Assembly (NCBI GenBank): GCA_964425005.1
Contig: CAYRKT010000025.1
Location: forward strand, 1 to 22,141
From: CAYRKT01 sp964425005
GTDB taxonomy: Bacteria; Synergistota; Synergistia; CAYRKT01
Length of the DNA: 22,141 nucleotides
Reading direction: 5' to 3'
Below, in pieces: positions 6,822 through 14,541 of this stretch. Within the stretch, counting starts at the first letter, position 1; each line of letters begins with the position of its first letter. The translations under genes and the position numbers were made by a program. Below the pieces are notes generated by a model, which saw only the letters and a list, made by a program, of their open reading frames with translations, had not been told where the DNA came from and did not search any database.

Positions 6822-8756
6822 ATGGTCGAGCGCGGTAAGGAGTGCGTTTTTTACGTCACCACGCCCATATACTACGTGAACGACTCGCCCCACATAGGAC
6901 ATGCCTACACCACGGTGGCGGCCGACGTGCTCGCTCGTTTCCATCGGATGCTGGGCTACGACGTCCTCTTCGCCACGGGGACGGACGAGCACGGACAGAA
7001 GATCCAGAAGGCGGCCGAGTCCAGGGGGCTTTCCCCCAAGGAGCTGGCGGATATCACGGTTGAGAACTTCAAGTCCCTGTGGAAGGTGTTGAACATATCC
7101 AACGACGTGTTCATCAGGACCACGGAGGAGAGACACAAGCAGGTGGTCCAGCACGTGTTCAGGAAGCTCATGGACCAGGGGGACATATACAAGGGGATCT
7201 ACGAGGGCTGGTACTGCGTGCCCTGCGAGACCTACGTCCCAGAGGGGCAGATCGACGAGCGCAAGGTCTGTCCCGACTGCGGGAGGCCCCTGGAGAGGAT
7301 GGCCGAGGAGTCCTACTTCTTCCGCATGTCCAGGTACCAGGAGCCCCTGCTCAGGTACTACGAGCAAAACCCCGACGCGATAATGCCCAGGAGCAGGTAC
7401 AACGAGGTGGTCAGCTTCCTGAGGGGAGGGATCAGGGATCAGTCGGTCTCCAGGAGGACCCTGAGGTGGGGCATCCCCGTCCCCGGCGATCCCGAGCACG
7501 TGGTCTACGTCTGGTTCGACGCCCTCATAAACTACCTAACCGTCTGCGGCTACCCCTTCGACGAGGTGCGATACAGGAAGTACTGGCCCAGGGTCTGCCA
7601 CCTGGTGGGCAAGGACATCCTCAGGTTCCACGCGGTGGTCTGGCCCTGCATGCTGCTGGCCCTGGGGCTCGAACCGCCCAGGCGCATCTTCGCCCACGGG
7701 TGGTGGACCGTCGAGGGGGAGAAGATGAGCAAGTCCAGGGGGAACGTGGTCAACCCCTTCGAGGTGGCCGGCCAGTTCGGGGTGGATCAGTTCCGCTACT
7801 TCCTCATGAGGGAGGTGCCCTTCGGCCTCGACGGCGACTTCTCCAGGTCGGCCATGATCCTCCGGATCAACTCCGACCTGGCGAACGACCTAGGGAACCT
7901 GCTCAACAGGACGCTGAGGATGGTGGAGTCCTATTTCGACGGCCTCATCCCCTCTCCCTCCGCCAGGGCCTCCGTAGACGAGGAGCTCCTGGCCTCCGTG
8001 AGGGAGGCCGTCTCGGGCTACATGGAGCACATGAAGGACTTCGCCTTCGACGAGGCCCTAAAGAGCGTCTGGTCCTCCATATCCTTCGCCAACCGTTACG
8101 TGGACAGGACGGAGCCCTGGAAGTTGGGGAGGGCGGGAGAGAGGGATAGGCTCTCCACGGTGCTCTACAACCTGTGCGAGGCGCTCAGGATATACGGCAA
8201 GATGCTTTGGCCCTTCATGCCCGCCTCCATGGAGCGCATGTACCATCAGCTGGGGCTGAAGGAATCCCACCTGGGCGCTGGAGTGGGGTTGGACTGGGGT
8301 CTCCTTCAGCCGGGTACCAGGATATCGCTGGGGGAGATCCTGTTCCCCAGGTTGGACATCCCCCCGGTCGACGACAGGGCATCGAAGGCGCCTCAGTCGG
8401 CTCGCGTCTTCGCCTCGAGGGAGGAGGAGACCGGGGTCGTGACCATCGAGGACTTCAGGAGGTTAGACCTCAGGGCCGCTAGGGTCCTCTCGGTCGAGCT
8501 GGTCCCCGGGGCGGATAAGCTCTACAAGCTGGAGGTAGACCTGGGGTTCGAGAGGAGGACCATAGTGTCGGGGATAAAGGATTTCTACAGGCCCGACGAG
8601 CTGGTGGGGAAGACGATAGTGGTCATAGCCAACCTGAAGCCCGCTAAGATCAGGGGGGTCTTGTCCCAGGGCATGCTGCTGGCTGCCCAGAACGGCGATA
8701 GCCTCGCTCTGCTCACCGTCGACAGGGAGATGCCGCCGGGTGCGAGGATAAGCTGA
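6822..8756 (+). CDS. metG: Methionyl-tRNA synthetase
   Basis: This 644-residue enzyme charges tRNA-Met in the cytoplasm. The class I signatures are present: HIGH at residues 24-27 and KMSKS at 301-305. Between them a knuckle with C132-x2-C135 and C150-x2-C153 should bind zinc. An anticodon-binding helical domain covers about 360-520. The last ~105 residues (from about 540) form the Arc1p/EMAP-like tRNA-binding domain, with the RAARVLSVE and PAKIRGVLSQGM segments, used for dimerisation and tRNA contact. The length is typical for the long bacterial form. The ATG at 6822 has GGGAGGTG at 6806-6813. It is second in a four-gene run, between a peptidase and a dehydrogenase with no obvious functional link. 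Confidence 0.98.
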   Translation: MVERGKECVFYVTTPIYYVNDSPHIGHAYTTVAADVLARFHRMLGYDVLFATGTDEHGQKIQKAAESRGLSPKELADITVENFKSLWKVLNISNDVFIRTTEERHKQVVQHVFRKLMDQGDIYKGIYEGWYCVPCETYVPEGQIDERKVCPDCGRPLERMAEESYFFRMSRYQEPLLRYYEQNPDAIMPRSRYNEVVSFLRGGIRDQSVSRRTLRWGIPVPGDPEHVVYVWFDALINYLTVCGYPFDEVRYRKYWPRVCHLVGKDILRFHAVVWPCMLLALGLEPPRRIFAHGWWTVEGEKMSKSRGNVVNPFEVAGQFGVDQFRYFLMREVPFGLDGDFSRSAMILRINSDLANDLGNLLNRTLRMVESYFDGLIPSPSARASVDEELLASVREAVSGYMEHMKDFAFDEALKSVWSSISFANRYVDRTEPWKLGRAGERDRLSTVLYNLCEALRIYGKMLWPFMPASMERMYHQLGLKESHLGAGVGLDWGLLQPGTRISLGEILFPRLDIPPVDDRASKAPQSARVFASREEETGVVTIEDFRRLDLRAARVLSVELVPGADKLYKLEVDLGFERRTIVSGIKDFYRPDELVGKTIVVIANLKPAKIRGVLSQGMLLAAQNGDSLALLTVDREMPPGARIS

Positions 8757-8773
8757 GCAGGGGGGTGTCCGCC

Positions 8774-9784
8774 TTGAGCGCGCGCGTCTTCTTCACGAGG
8801 GAACTTCCTTCCGTAGCGGTCGACCTCCTCAGGGGGGCCGGCCTGGAGGTGGAGGTCTGGGAGGGATGGAGGGGTCCTACCCCGGAGGAGCTCGTGGGCA
8901 GGGCTAAAGACGCTGAGGTCCTGGTTAGCCTCCTGAGCGACGACCTGAGCTCTGGGGTTTTGGAGAGGCTCCCCAGGCTTCGGATGATAGCCCAGTACGC
9001 CGTCGGTTACGACAACGTGGACCTGGAGGCGGCCAAAAGAAGGGGGATACTGGTGAGCAACACGCCCGACGTGCTGACCGAGGCCACCGCCGACTTCGTC
9101 TGGGCGCTGCTGCTCGCTGCGGCCAGAAGGGTGGTGGAGGGCGATCTCTTCGTGCGGTCGGGCAGGTGGTACGAGGAAGGGGTGGCCTGGCATCCCCTAA
9201 TGATGCTAGGATCGTCGGTGAGCGGGAAGACCCTTGGGGTTTTGGGCTTTGGCCGCATAGGGAGGGCGGTGGCGAGGAGGGCATTGGGGTTTGGGATGAG
9301 GGTGCTGTACCACTCCAGGACCAGGGTCGCCCCCGAGCTGGAGTCCTCCCTGAACGCCTCCTTCGCTCCGTTCGAGGTCCTGCTCGCCGAGAGCGACTTC
9401 TTGGCCGTCTGCCTTCCCCTCACGCGGGAGACCCAGGGTCTGCTGGGCAGAAGGGAGATGGACCTGATGAAGAGGGGGGCGATACTGATCAACGCTGCCA
9501 GGGGAAGGATAGTCGATCTGGACGCTTTGCACGACGCCCTGAGGGATGGACGCCTGGCGGGGGCTGGGCTGGACGTCTTCCCGGTGGAGCCCATGCCCAG
9601 GCACCCCATATTCGAACTTCCCAACGTGGTCCTGGCCCCCCACATGGCCTCTGCCACGGTGGAGGCTAGGACCGAGATGGCGAAGCTGGTGGCCGAGAAC
9701 GTCTTGGACTTCGTCTCGGGCAGGAGGCCCAGGACCCTCGTTAACCCGGAGGTGTGGGAGGACGTTGGGCGCCCCTCGCGCTAG
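8774..9784 (+). CDS. D-isomer-specific 2-hydroxyacid dehydrogenase (glyoxylate/glycerate type)
   Basis: A NAD(P)-dependent cytoplasmic oxidoreductase of 336 residues, likely acting on glyoxylate/glycolate, hydroxypyruvate/D-glycerate or a related 2-hydroxyacid. The split substrate domain surrounds a Rossmann domain with GFGRIG (about 157-162). The catalytic triad is visible: Arg in NAARGRIVD (about 237), Glu in DVFPVEP (about 266) and His in APHMASAT (about 290). The segment VGYDNVDLEAAKRRGI is typical of the glyoxylate reductase branch. An in-frame GTG at 8765 is covered by the AGGGGGGTG ribosome binding site (8759-8767), so I place the start at the TTG at 8774, 6-7 nt behind it. It starts 17 nt after metG. 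The exact substrate is uncertain. Confidence 0.9.
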   Translation: MSARVFFTRELPSVAVDLLRGAGLEVEVWEGWRGPTPEELVGRAKDAEVLVSLLSDDLSSGVLERLPRLRMIAQYAVGYDNVDLEAAKRRGILVSNTPDVLTEATADFVWALLLAAARRVVEGDLFVRSGRWYEEGVAWHPLMMLGSSVSGKTLGVLGFGRIGRAVARRALGFGMRVLYHSRTRVAPELESSLNASFAPFEVLLAESDFLAVCLPLTRETQGLLGRREMDLMKRGAILINAARGRIVDLDALHDALRDGRLAGAGLDVFPVEPMPRHPIFELPNVVLAPHMASATVEARTEMAKLVAENVLDFVSGRRPRTLVNPEVWEDVGRPSR

Positions 9785-11612
9785 ACCATCTGGGAGCGTC
9801 GCGTCGAGGGAACGGGGGAGGGGGCTTCTTCCCCTCCCCCTTTTGGTGCTCCTCTTGGCCCTCGTCCTCGTCCCCGAAGGACCCTGCTGGGCTGGGGTAG
9901 CGGCCAGCCGAGGCGAGTTCCTCAGGAGGATAGTGGAAGCCAGGGGCTTTCCCCTGGTGAGGTCCTTGCCCCCGGGGACCTCGAGCAAGACCTTCGATGA
10001 CATCCCCCCCGGGAGCGACCTCTACCCCTACGCCCTCACCGCTTGTTACTACGGCCTCATACCCAGCTGGGGTGGGCACTTCAACCCGGGTTTGCCCATC
10101 TCCTGGGGGGAGGCGGTGTACATGGCCCTCTACTCCCTGGGGTTGGGCAAGGACCTGGAGGTGATATCCCGGGTCGAGGGGGAGCTGGTCCTGGCGAGGA
10201 GGGGCGACGTCCATCCCCTCCACCAGGCGGCCATATACGTGGCCGAGCGCTTCCTCAGGCCTCCGTGGAGGGGAATCCCGGAGGACGGGAGGAAGCCCAT
10301 GAGCAGGGGGGACCTGGACCTCTTGATCTCGAGCTATCTCGCCACGCTGAGGAGCGGCATAGATCTCTCCGCCAGGTGGGATCTCTCGGAGGGCCTCTCC
10401 GTCCTGGTCGGGAGAAGGGGAGTGCTCAGGTCCCTTCCCATGTGGAGGGTGGACGTGGGCTCTTACTCGAGCCAACCCTCCATGGCCAGGGCCGCGGAGG
10501 CCATCAGGAGGAAGGGGATACCCTTCGGATACGAGGTGGAGGACGAAAACTATTTGCTCTACGCTGGGCCCTTCAAGTCCGCGATAGAGGCCAGAAGGGC
10601 CAGGGAGGTCCTGGGCGAGGGGATCATCTCCTCCACGGCTGACGCTCCGGCGGATGCCCTCTCATCCCCCGTAGCCTGGGTGGCCCTCGAGGTGGACCCG
10701 CGCGTCTTCAGGGTCTCCCCCCTCCTGCCGAGGGACGGGCTTGGGGTCCTGAGGCCCCTTGAGACCATGGCCAGGGACTCCGAGGCCCTCGGAGCCGTCA
10801 ACGGGGGTTTCTTCAGGAAGGACGGCGAGGCGGTGGGGCTTCTGGTCCTGGACGGGGTCGTCGTCAGAGAGCCTTATCCGGGCAGGACGGCGTTCGGCGT
10901 GAGGGGGGATGGCTCCTTCCTCGTCGGGGTACCAGGCTGGAGGGCCTTCGCGAGGTTGGGCGGAAGAGTCGTCTCGATCGACGGAGTTAACAGGAGGGCC
11001 AGGTTGGGCGAGGTGGTGCTCTTCACCCCGCATAGGGGGATGCGTTGCGATGCGCCGGTGGGATCCACCGAGCTGGTGGTTAGAGACGGGGTGGTCGCGG
11101 AGAGAAGGGTCGGAGGTAAGGGGTTCATCCCCCGCGATGGGCTGGTGCTGGTGGGCGCTGGAGCTGGCACGCCCCTCGAGGCGGCCCAGGTCGGCGAGAG
11201 GGTGGAGGTGGTAGTGGAGCTCTTCGGACCTGGTGGGGAGAGGTGGGACGACCTGCGCTGGGCTGTCCAGGGAGGTCCACTCGTGCTCGCCGATGGGGTT
11301 CCCCAGGTCGGGGATGAGGGCTTCCCCCACTCCTTCTGCGCGAAGAGGCATCCGAGGACCCTCCTGGGCGTGAAGCCGAACGGCAGGTTGCTGATGTTGG
11401 TGGTGGACGGAAGGGATCCCATAAGGAGCTTCGGCGTAACCCTCTACGAGGCGGCGCTGCTCGCGAAGGAACTGGGGTGCCTTTGGGCGCTCAACCTGGA
11501 CGGGGGCGGATCTTCGACCTCCTACCTCGGGGGGAAGATATTGAACAACCCCTCCGACGGGAAGCCCAGGCCGATAGCCTACGGCGTGGGTGTCTGGACC
11601 AAGGACAGCTAG
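9765..11612 (+). CDS. Exported SLH-SPOR-phosphodiester glycosidase (NAGPA domain) protein
   Basis: A secreted envelope protein of 615 residues. An arginine-rich N-terminus and a leucine-rich core (about 21-36) form a signal peptide with a likely cut after A43. Residues about 77-125 read as one SLH-like repeat (FDDIPP ... GHFNPGLPISWGEA), used elsewhere to hold proteins to the cell wall. About 226-290 is a SPOR-like domain (WRVDVGSYSSQ ... LLYAGPFKS), which binds denuded peptidoglycan. From about 305 a NAGPA/DUF2233 domain follows, with NGGFF (346-350), VQGGPLV, RHPRTLLGV, VDGRDP and NLDGGGSST (577-585). The start is TTG at 9765, inside the end of the dehydrogenase gene (20-nt overlap), 10 nt after GGAGGTG; later TTG/GTG codons at 9843/9846 would cut into the signal peptide. 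The glycan substrate is unknown. Confidence 0.85.
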   Translation: MGAPRARPSGSVASRERGRGLLPLPLLVLLLALVLVPEGPCWAGVAASRGEFLRRIVEARGFPLVRSLPPGTSSKTFDDIPPGSDLYPYALTACYYGLIPSWGGHFNPGLPISWGEAVYMALYSLGLGKDLEVISRVEGELVLARRGDVHPLHQAAIYVAERFLRPPWRGIPEDGRKPMSRGDLDLLISSYLATLRSGIDLSARWDLSEGLSVLVGRRGVLRSLPMWRVDVGSYSSQPSMARAAEAIRRKGIPFGYEVEDENYLLYAGPFKSAIEARRAREVLGEGIISSTADAPADALSSPVAWVALEVDPRVFRVSPLLPRDGLGVLRPLETMARDSEALGAVNGGFFRKDGEAVGLLVLDGVVVREPYPGRTAFGVRGDGSFLVGVPGWRAFARLGGRVVSIDGVNRRARLGEVVLFTPHRGMRCDAPVGSTELVVRDGVVAERRVGGKGFIPRDGLVLVGAGAGTPLEAAQVGERVEVVVELFGPGGERWDDLRWAVQGGPLVLADGVPQVGDEGFPHSFCAKRHPRTLLGVKPNGRLLMLVVDGRDPIRSFGVTLYEAALLAKELGCLWALNLDGGGSSTSYLGGKILNNPSDGKPRPIAYGVGVWTKDS

Positions 11613-11619
11613 GTGAGGG

Positions 11620-12198
11620 CTAAAGCAGGGCCTCCACCTCGCTGGAGGATATCGCCTTGACCCCCGCCCCCTTGAGCTCCTCGAGGGTGGACGCTGAGCT
11701 CTCCGCGAACACGGGCCTCGTGGCGTCCTCCACCAGGAAGACCTCGAAGCCCAACCTGGCTCCGTCCAGGGCGGTGGCCTTGACGCAGAAGTCCAGGGCC
11801 AGCCCGGCCACGAAAAGCCTCTTCACTCCCATGGAACGGAGGGTCTCCTCGAGGCCCGTCCCCCCGAAGGCGGAGTAGCTCTCCGAGTCCCTCGCGGTGG
11901 CCTTGGAGACTATCACTGCGCTCTCTGGGACCTTAAGCCCGGGGTGGAATTTAGCCCCAGGGGTGCCGGCCACGCAGTGGGGGGGCCAGGGTCCGCCGCG
12001 GTCCTTGAAGGAGACGTGGTCCTCCGGGTGCCAGTCCCTCGAGAGGACGACCGGAAGCCCCCTTCGCTCGAAGAGATCGACCAGGTCGTTTATCACCGGC
12101 ACGACCTCGTCGCCGCGGGGCACGGGCAAGGCCCCTCCGGGGCAGAAGTCCACCTGCAGGTCCACCACGATCAGGCAGCCTTTTCCTCCTCCGCCCAA
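11620..12198 (-). CDS. pncA: Nicotinamidase
   Basis: This 192-residue cytoplasmic hydrolase converts nicotinamide to nicotinate and ammonia for NAD salvage. It belongs to the isochorismatase-like fold. The catalytic triad reads D13 (VVDLQVDF), K99 (VSKAT) and C138 (LDFCVKAT). Metal ligands D55, H57 (RDWHPEDH) and H74 (WPPHC) identify it as a nicotinamidase and not a generic isochorismatase-like hydrolase. The start is TTG at 12198, behind a full-match AAGGAGGTGA with 7-nt spacing. This ribosome binding site lies inside the last codons of the HD-GYP gene, which it overlaps by 28 nt, so translation is coupled. It converges on the glycosidase gene with only 7 nt between stop codons. Confidence 0.93.
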   Translation of the reverse strand: MGGGGKGCLIVVDLQVDFCPGGALPVPRGDEVVPVINDLVDLFERRGLPVVLSRDWHPEDHVSFKDRGGPWPPHCVAGTPGAKFHPGLKVPESAVIVSKATARDSESYSAFGGTGLEETLRSMGVKRLFVAGLALDFCVKATALDGARLGFEVFLVEDATRPVFAESSASTLEELKGAGVKAISSSEVEALL

Positions 12199-13535
12199 AG
12201 GGCACTCACCTCCTTGAAGGTCATGCGCTCATCTATGCCCAGCTCTGTCGCGGCCTCCCTGAGCAGCCCGAAACAGTTCCCGTCGAGGAGGCCTCTTCTG
12301 ACCTCTGACTCCAAGACCTTTAGGGCCTCTCCGAAGGACAGGGGCTCCTTGTAGGGCCTCTCCTCTAAGAGGGCGGAGGCCACGTCAGCCACGGCCAGGA
12401 TCTTGCCCGCCAGCGGTATCTGATGCCCCTTAAGTCCCCAGGGATATCCGCTGCCGTCCAGCTTCTCGTGGTGGCAGGCCCCCCAGAAGACGGCCCTCTT
12501 GAGGGGCTCCATGCTCCCGAAGAAGATGTAATGGGAGTAGCTGTGCTCCTTCATGACGCTCCACTCCTCGGGGGACAGGGGGCCCTTCTTGTGGAGCACG
12601 GAGAGGGGTATGAGCATCTTGCCCAGGTCGTGAAACCACGAGGCGAGCGTCATCTCGGCCACCTCCTCCAGGGAGAGGGAGCCCAACCTCGAGACCATGG
12701 CCTGGGCGAAGAGGGTGGTGAGCCTGGTGTGATGGGCGGTGTAGGGGCTCCTGGCCTCCATGTACTTGACGAAGACCCTCACGACCCCGGTGAGCTCCTC
12801 CACGCCGATGGAAGAGGGATGTCCGTGCCTGGAGCGCAGGACCTCGTCCATGTACCACTCGCTCCTGATGTCCACGAAGAGGCTCTTCTGCGAGAGGACG
12901 CTCCTGAGGGCCTCTATCAGCCCATCCCTGGACGCCTGGAGGAGGAAGTACCCGGGGGAGGACCTCCCCACCTCGTCGAAGATCTCGGCGAGGGCGGCGC
13001 TGGACGGCATGAGCTCGAGCCTTCTCTTGGCGAGGGACCTGGCCACTGCGTCCGAGAGGGCCACGGCGCACGCCCCAGTCCTCTCCTCCGGGCTCAGCGA
13101 CTCAAAGGTGGCCAAGTCCCTCTCGTTGTCCCTGGGGTGGTGGAGCCTCACCAGCGGGGCGAGGTGGGCCATGACCTTGGTCTCTGCGAGTATCCGCTCC
13201 CCCATCACGCAATGGGCGAGCTCGGATCCAACCCCCTCTTCCACCTCGTCCAGCTCCTTCTGGGCGAGCCTGTGCACCTCGTCGTAGAGACCCTTCACCT
13301 TGTAGATGAAGAATATCCCCAGGTCGTGGAGGAGAGCGGCCAGGATGACCCTCCTCGAGAGCCCCTCACCGAAGCCCAGGGCCTCGGCCAGGGCCCTCGC
13401 CAGATAGGCCACCCTGAGGCTGTGCCCCGATAGAGGCGGGACGGACATCTCCAGGAACCTTATAGACCTCCTTGAGAAGTCTAGAAGGTCTATCTCCTTA
13501 GTAAACGCATACTTACCTTGGGTTTTTATTGTCAT
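12171..13535 (-). CDS. Tandem HD domain / HD-GYP domain protein
   Basis: A cytoplasmic protein of 454 residues with two phosphohydrolase-fold domains and no membrane segment. The first HD domain (about 30-230) shows H38 and H70-D71 (LLHDLG). The second (about 265-440) is an HD-GYP domain: HHTRL near 277, H302-D303 in FHDLGK, EEWSVMKEH, and the signature HHEKLDGSGYP at 355-365, followed by VADVASALLEERPY. HD-GYP proteins with this signature usually hydrolyse cyclic di-GMP or related cyclic dinucleotides; the role of the first HD domain is unknown. The ATG at 13535 is 7 nt after GAGG of the GAGGTG site; an adjacent ATG at 13538 is too close. The promoter lies directly upstream, with a leader of only about a dozen bases. 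It is first in a two-gene operon with pncA. Confidence 0.9.
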   Translation of the reverse strand: MTIKTQGKYAFTKEIDLLDFSRRSIRFLEMSVPPLSGHSLRVAYLARALAEALGFGEGLSRRVILAALLHDLGIFFIYKVKGLYDEVHRLAQKELDEVEEGVGSELAHCVMGERILAETKVMAHLAPLVRLHHPRDNERDLATFESLSPEERTGACAVALSDAVARSLAKRRLELMPSSAALAEIFDEVGRSSPGYFLLQASRDGLIEALRSVLSQKSLFVDIRSEWYMDEVLRSRHGHPSSIGVEELTGVVRVFVKYMEARSPYTAHHTRLTTLFAQAMVSRLGSLSLEEVAEMTLASWFHDLGKMLIPLSVLHKKGPLSPEEWSVMKEHSYSHYIFFGSMEPLKRAVFWGACHHEKLDGSGYPWGLKGHQIPLAGKILAVADVASALLEERPYKEPLSFGEALKVLESEVRRGLLDGNCFGLLREAATELGIDERMTFKEVSALWAEEEKAA

Positions 13536-13553
13536 CATTTCACCTCGCTTACC

Positions 13554-13583
13554 ATTATAAGCCTTCGGACGAATGGGCCTCAA
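13554..13583 (-). promoter_or_regulatory. Promoter of the HD-GYP-pncA operon
   Basis: On the minus strand TTGAGG (13583-13578) and a perfect TATAAT (13559-13554) are separated by 18 bp. The start point would be near 13547, almost at the ribosome binding site GCGAGGTG (13548-13541). The leader is therefore very short, with no room for leader regulation. Confidence 0.75.
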
Positions 13584-14362
13584 GGGGGGTATCTCCTGTG
13601 AGTCCTGGCCGACGGAGGCTCGCTATCCCCAGAGGAAGAAGCGCCGTCCTTCGGTCGACTCGGGGTGAAGGTCGCCCTCTTAGATGGCGTCGTAGTTTTG
13701 CTCCTGTGGGACCCAGGTTGTGGAAGGTCACCCTCTGGGTTTCCAAGGCTTAGGCGTGGGGGCGTTGGAGGTCGTCCATCCCCTGGGTTCCAGGTTAGGG
13801 GATGGGAGGTTAGTTTCTGGGGCGAACGCCCTGGGGCGCTTTCCTGTCTCCAGACTTGCCTTTGCGAGCGGTGTGGGCTTTGGAGAGGGGGATTTAACGA
13901 AGGCCCGGCTTGCGACGAGGCGCGGAGGGGCCAACCTTGAGCTCGCTTTAGGTTCGGGCGACATCGCTTCCGCCTCCCTTTCGCCCGCTCCCGGCTGGAC
14001 GTCTTGGCGGTGGGGATCTGGCTTTGTTCCTGAGGGCGGTCTCGCGGGCCGAGGTCGATCTCCTCGTGGCCGGATGTTGCTGGGTTTGGGAAATGGGCGA
14101 GTGGGGGATGTCTGGCGTTCGCCTCGGGCCTTCGCCCCATCGCCGAGCGGAGGGGCTTCGCCGCAGGGGCGAAAACGCTTCGGCGGTGGACTCGAGTGGG
14201 GGGTCGCTTTAGGGGATCCAAGCCCTTCGAGGGACTAACCCTGGGTGCTCCCCTTTTCGCCTGACGGGATAGGCCTTTGGGGTCACGGTTTTGCCTCTTT
14301 CGATATGGAGGCTGGATCGTGGGGAAGCGCTATCCATATCTGAGGGGGCTTAGAGAGCTCTT
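13584..14362. other. Long GC-rich spacer with no recognisable gene
   Basis: About 780 bases between two divergent promoters hold no convincing gene. Several frames are open on both strands (for example plus 13720-14238), but the translations are low-complexity, rich in G/R/S/P, match no family I know, and overlap each other. G exceeds C on the plus strand. Short hairpins are frequent, such as CGCCGAGCG (14141-14149) with CGCTTCGGCG (14176-14185), and GATATGGA (14302-14309) with TCCATATC (14333-14340). I could not match RNase P RNA, SRP RNA, 6S RNA, tmRNA or a known riboswitch. It may be a structured RNA of unknown type, eroded sequence or neutral spacer. Confidence 0.6.
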
Positions 14363-14403
14363 CGTGTCAGCGAAGGGGGGATTGCCCCTCCTTCGTTGAC
14401 ACG
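14363..14403. repeat. Inverted repeat overlapping the tRNA-Pro promoter
   Basis: CGTGTCAGCGAAGG followed by four G (14363-14380) pairs with 14385-14403 across a 4-nt loop ATTG. The stem has 18 pairs, one G-T pair and one bulged T (14389). The right arm contains the -35 hexamer TTGACA of the tRNA-Pro promoter. No T-run follows, so it does not look like a terminator. It could be an operator for a dimeric regulator or a cruciform-forming element. Confidence 0.75.
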
Positions 14404-14424
14404 CGAGGGGATGGCTCGTAGAAT
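14396..14424 (+). promoter_or_regulatory. Promoter of tRNA-Pro(CGG) and smpB
   Basis: A perfect -35 TTGACA (14396-14401) and TAGAAT (14419-14424) are separated by 17 bp. Transcription would begin near 14431, a few bases before the tRNA. The strength resembles the promoter of the tRNA operon at 353-381. Confidence 0.85.
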
Positions 14425-14436
14425 AGTAGCCGTCGT

Positions 14437-14514
14437 CGGGGCGTAGCGCAGCCTGGTCAGCGCGCTTGGTTCGGGACCAAGAGGTCGGAGGTTCGAGTCC
14501 TCTCGCCCCGACCA
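14437..14514 (+). tRNA. tRNA-Pro (anticodon CGG)
   Basis: A 78-nt cloverleaf with encoded CCA. The acceptor stem CGGGGCG/CGCCCCG is perfect, the anticodon loop TTCGGGA gives CGG, and discriminator A is present. It reads CCG and complements tRNA-Pro(TGG) at 474-551. smpB starts 27 nt after its CCA with no terminator between them. Confidence 0.95.
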
Positions 14515-14541
14515 TTTCTTTTGGGATGGTGTCTGGTCCCC

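Noticed and set aside
6258..7499. 413-residue minus-strand frame across the M20 peptidase and metG
   Set aside because: It spans two real genes and their gap and shows no protein family features.
9546..9764. Upstream extension of the glycosidase frame
   Set aside because: This part lies inside the dehydrogenase gene and is not protein-like; a signal peptide and ribosome binding site support the start at 9765.
13720..14238. 172-residue plus-strand frame (and a 213-residue minus frame) in the long spacer
   Set aside because: Both strands are open over the same bases because stops are rare in GC-rich DNA; there is no family match and no good ribosome binding site.
13584..14436. tmRNA (ssrA) next to smpB
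   Set aside because: I found no tRNA-Ala-like ends with a tag frame on either strand here; the RNA before smpB is an ordinary tRNA-Pro.
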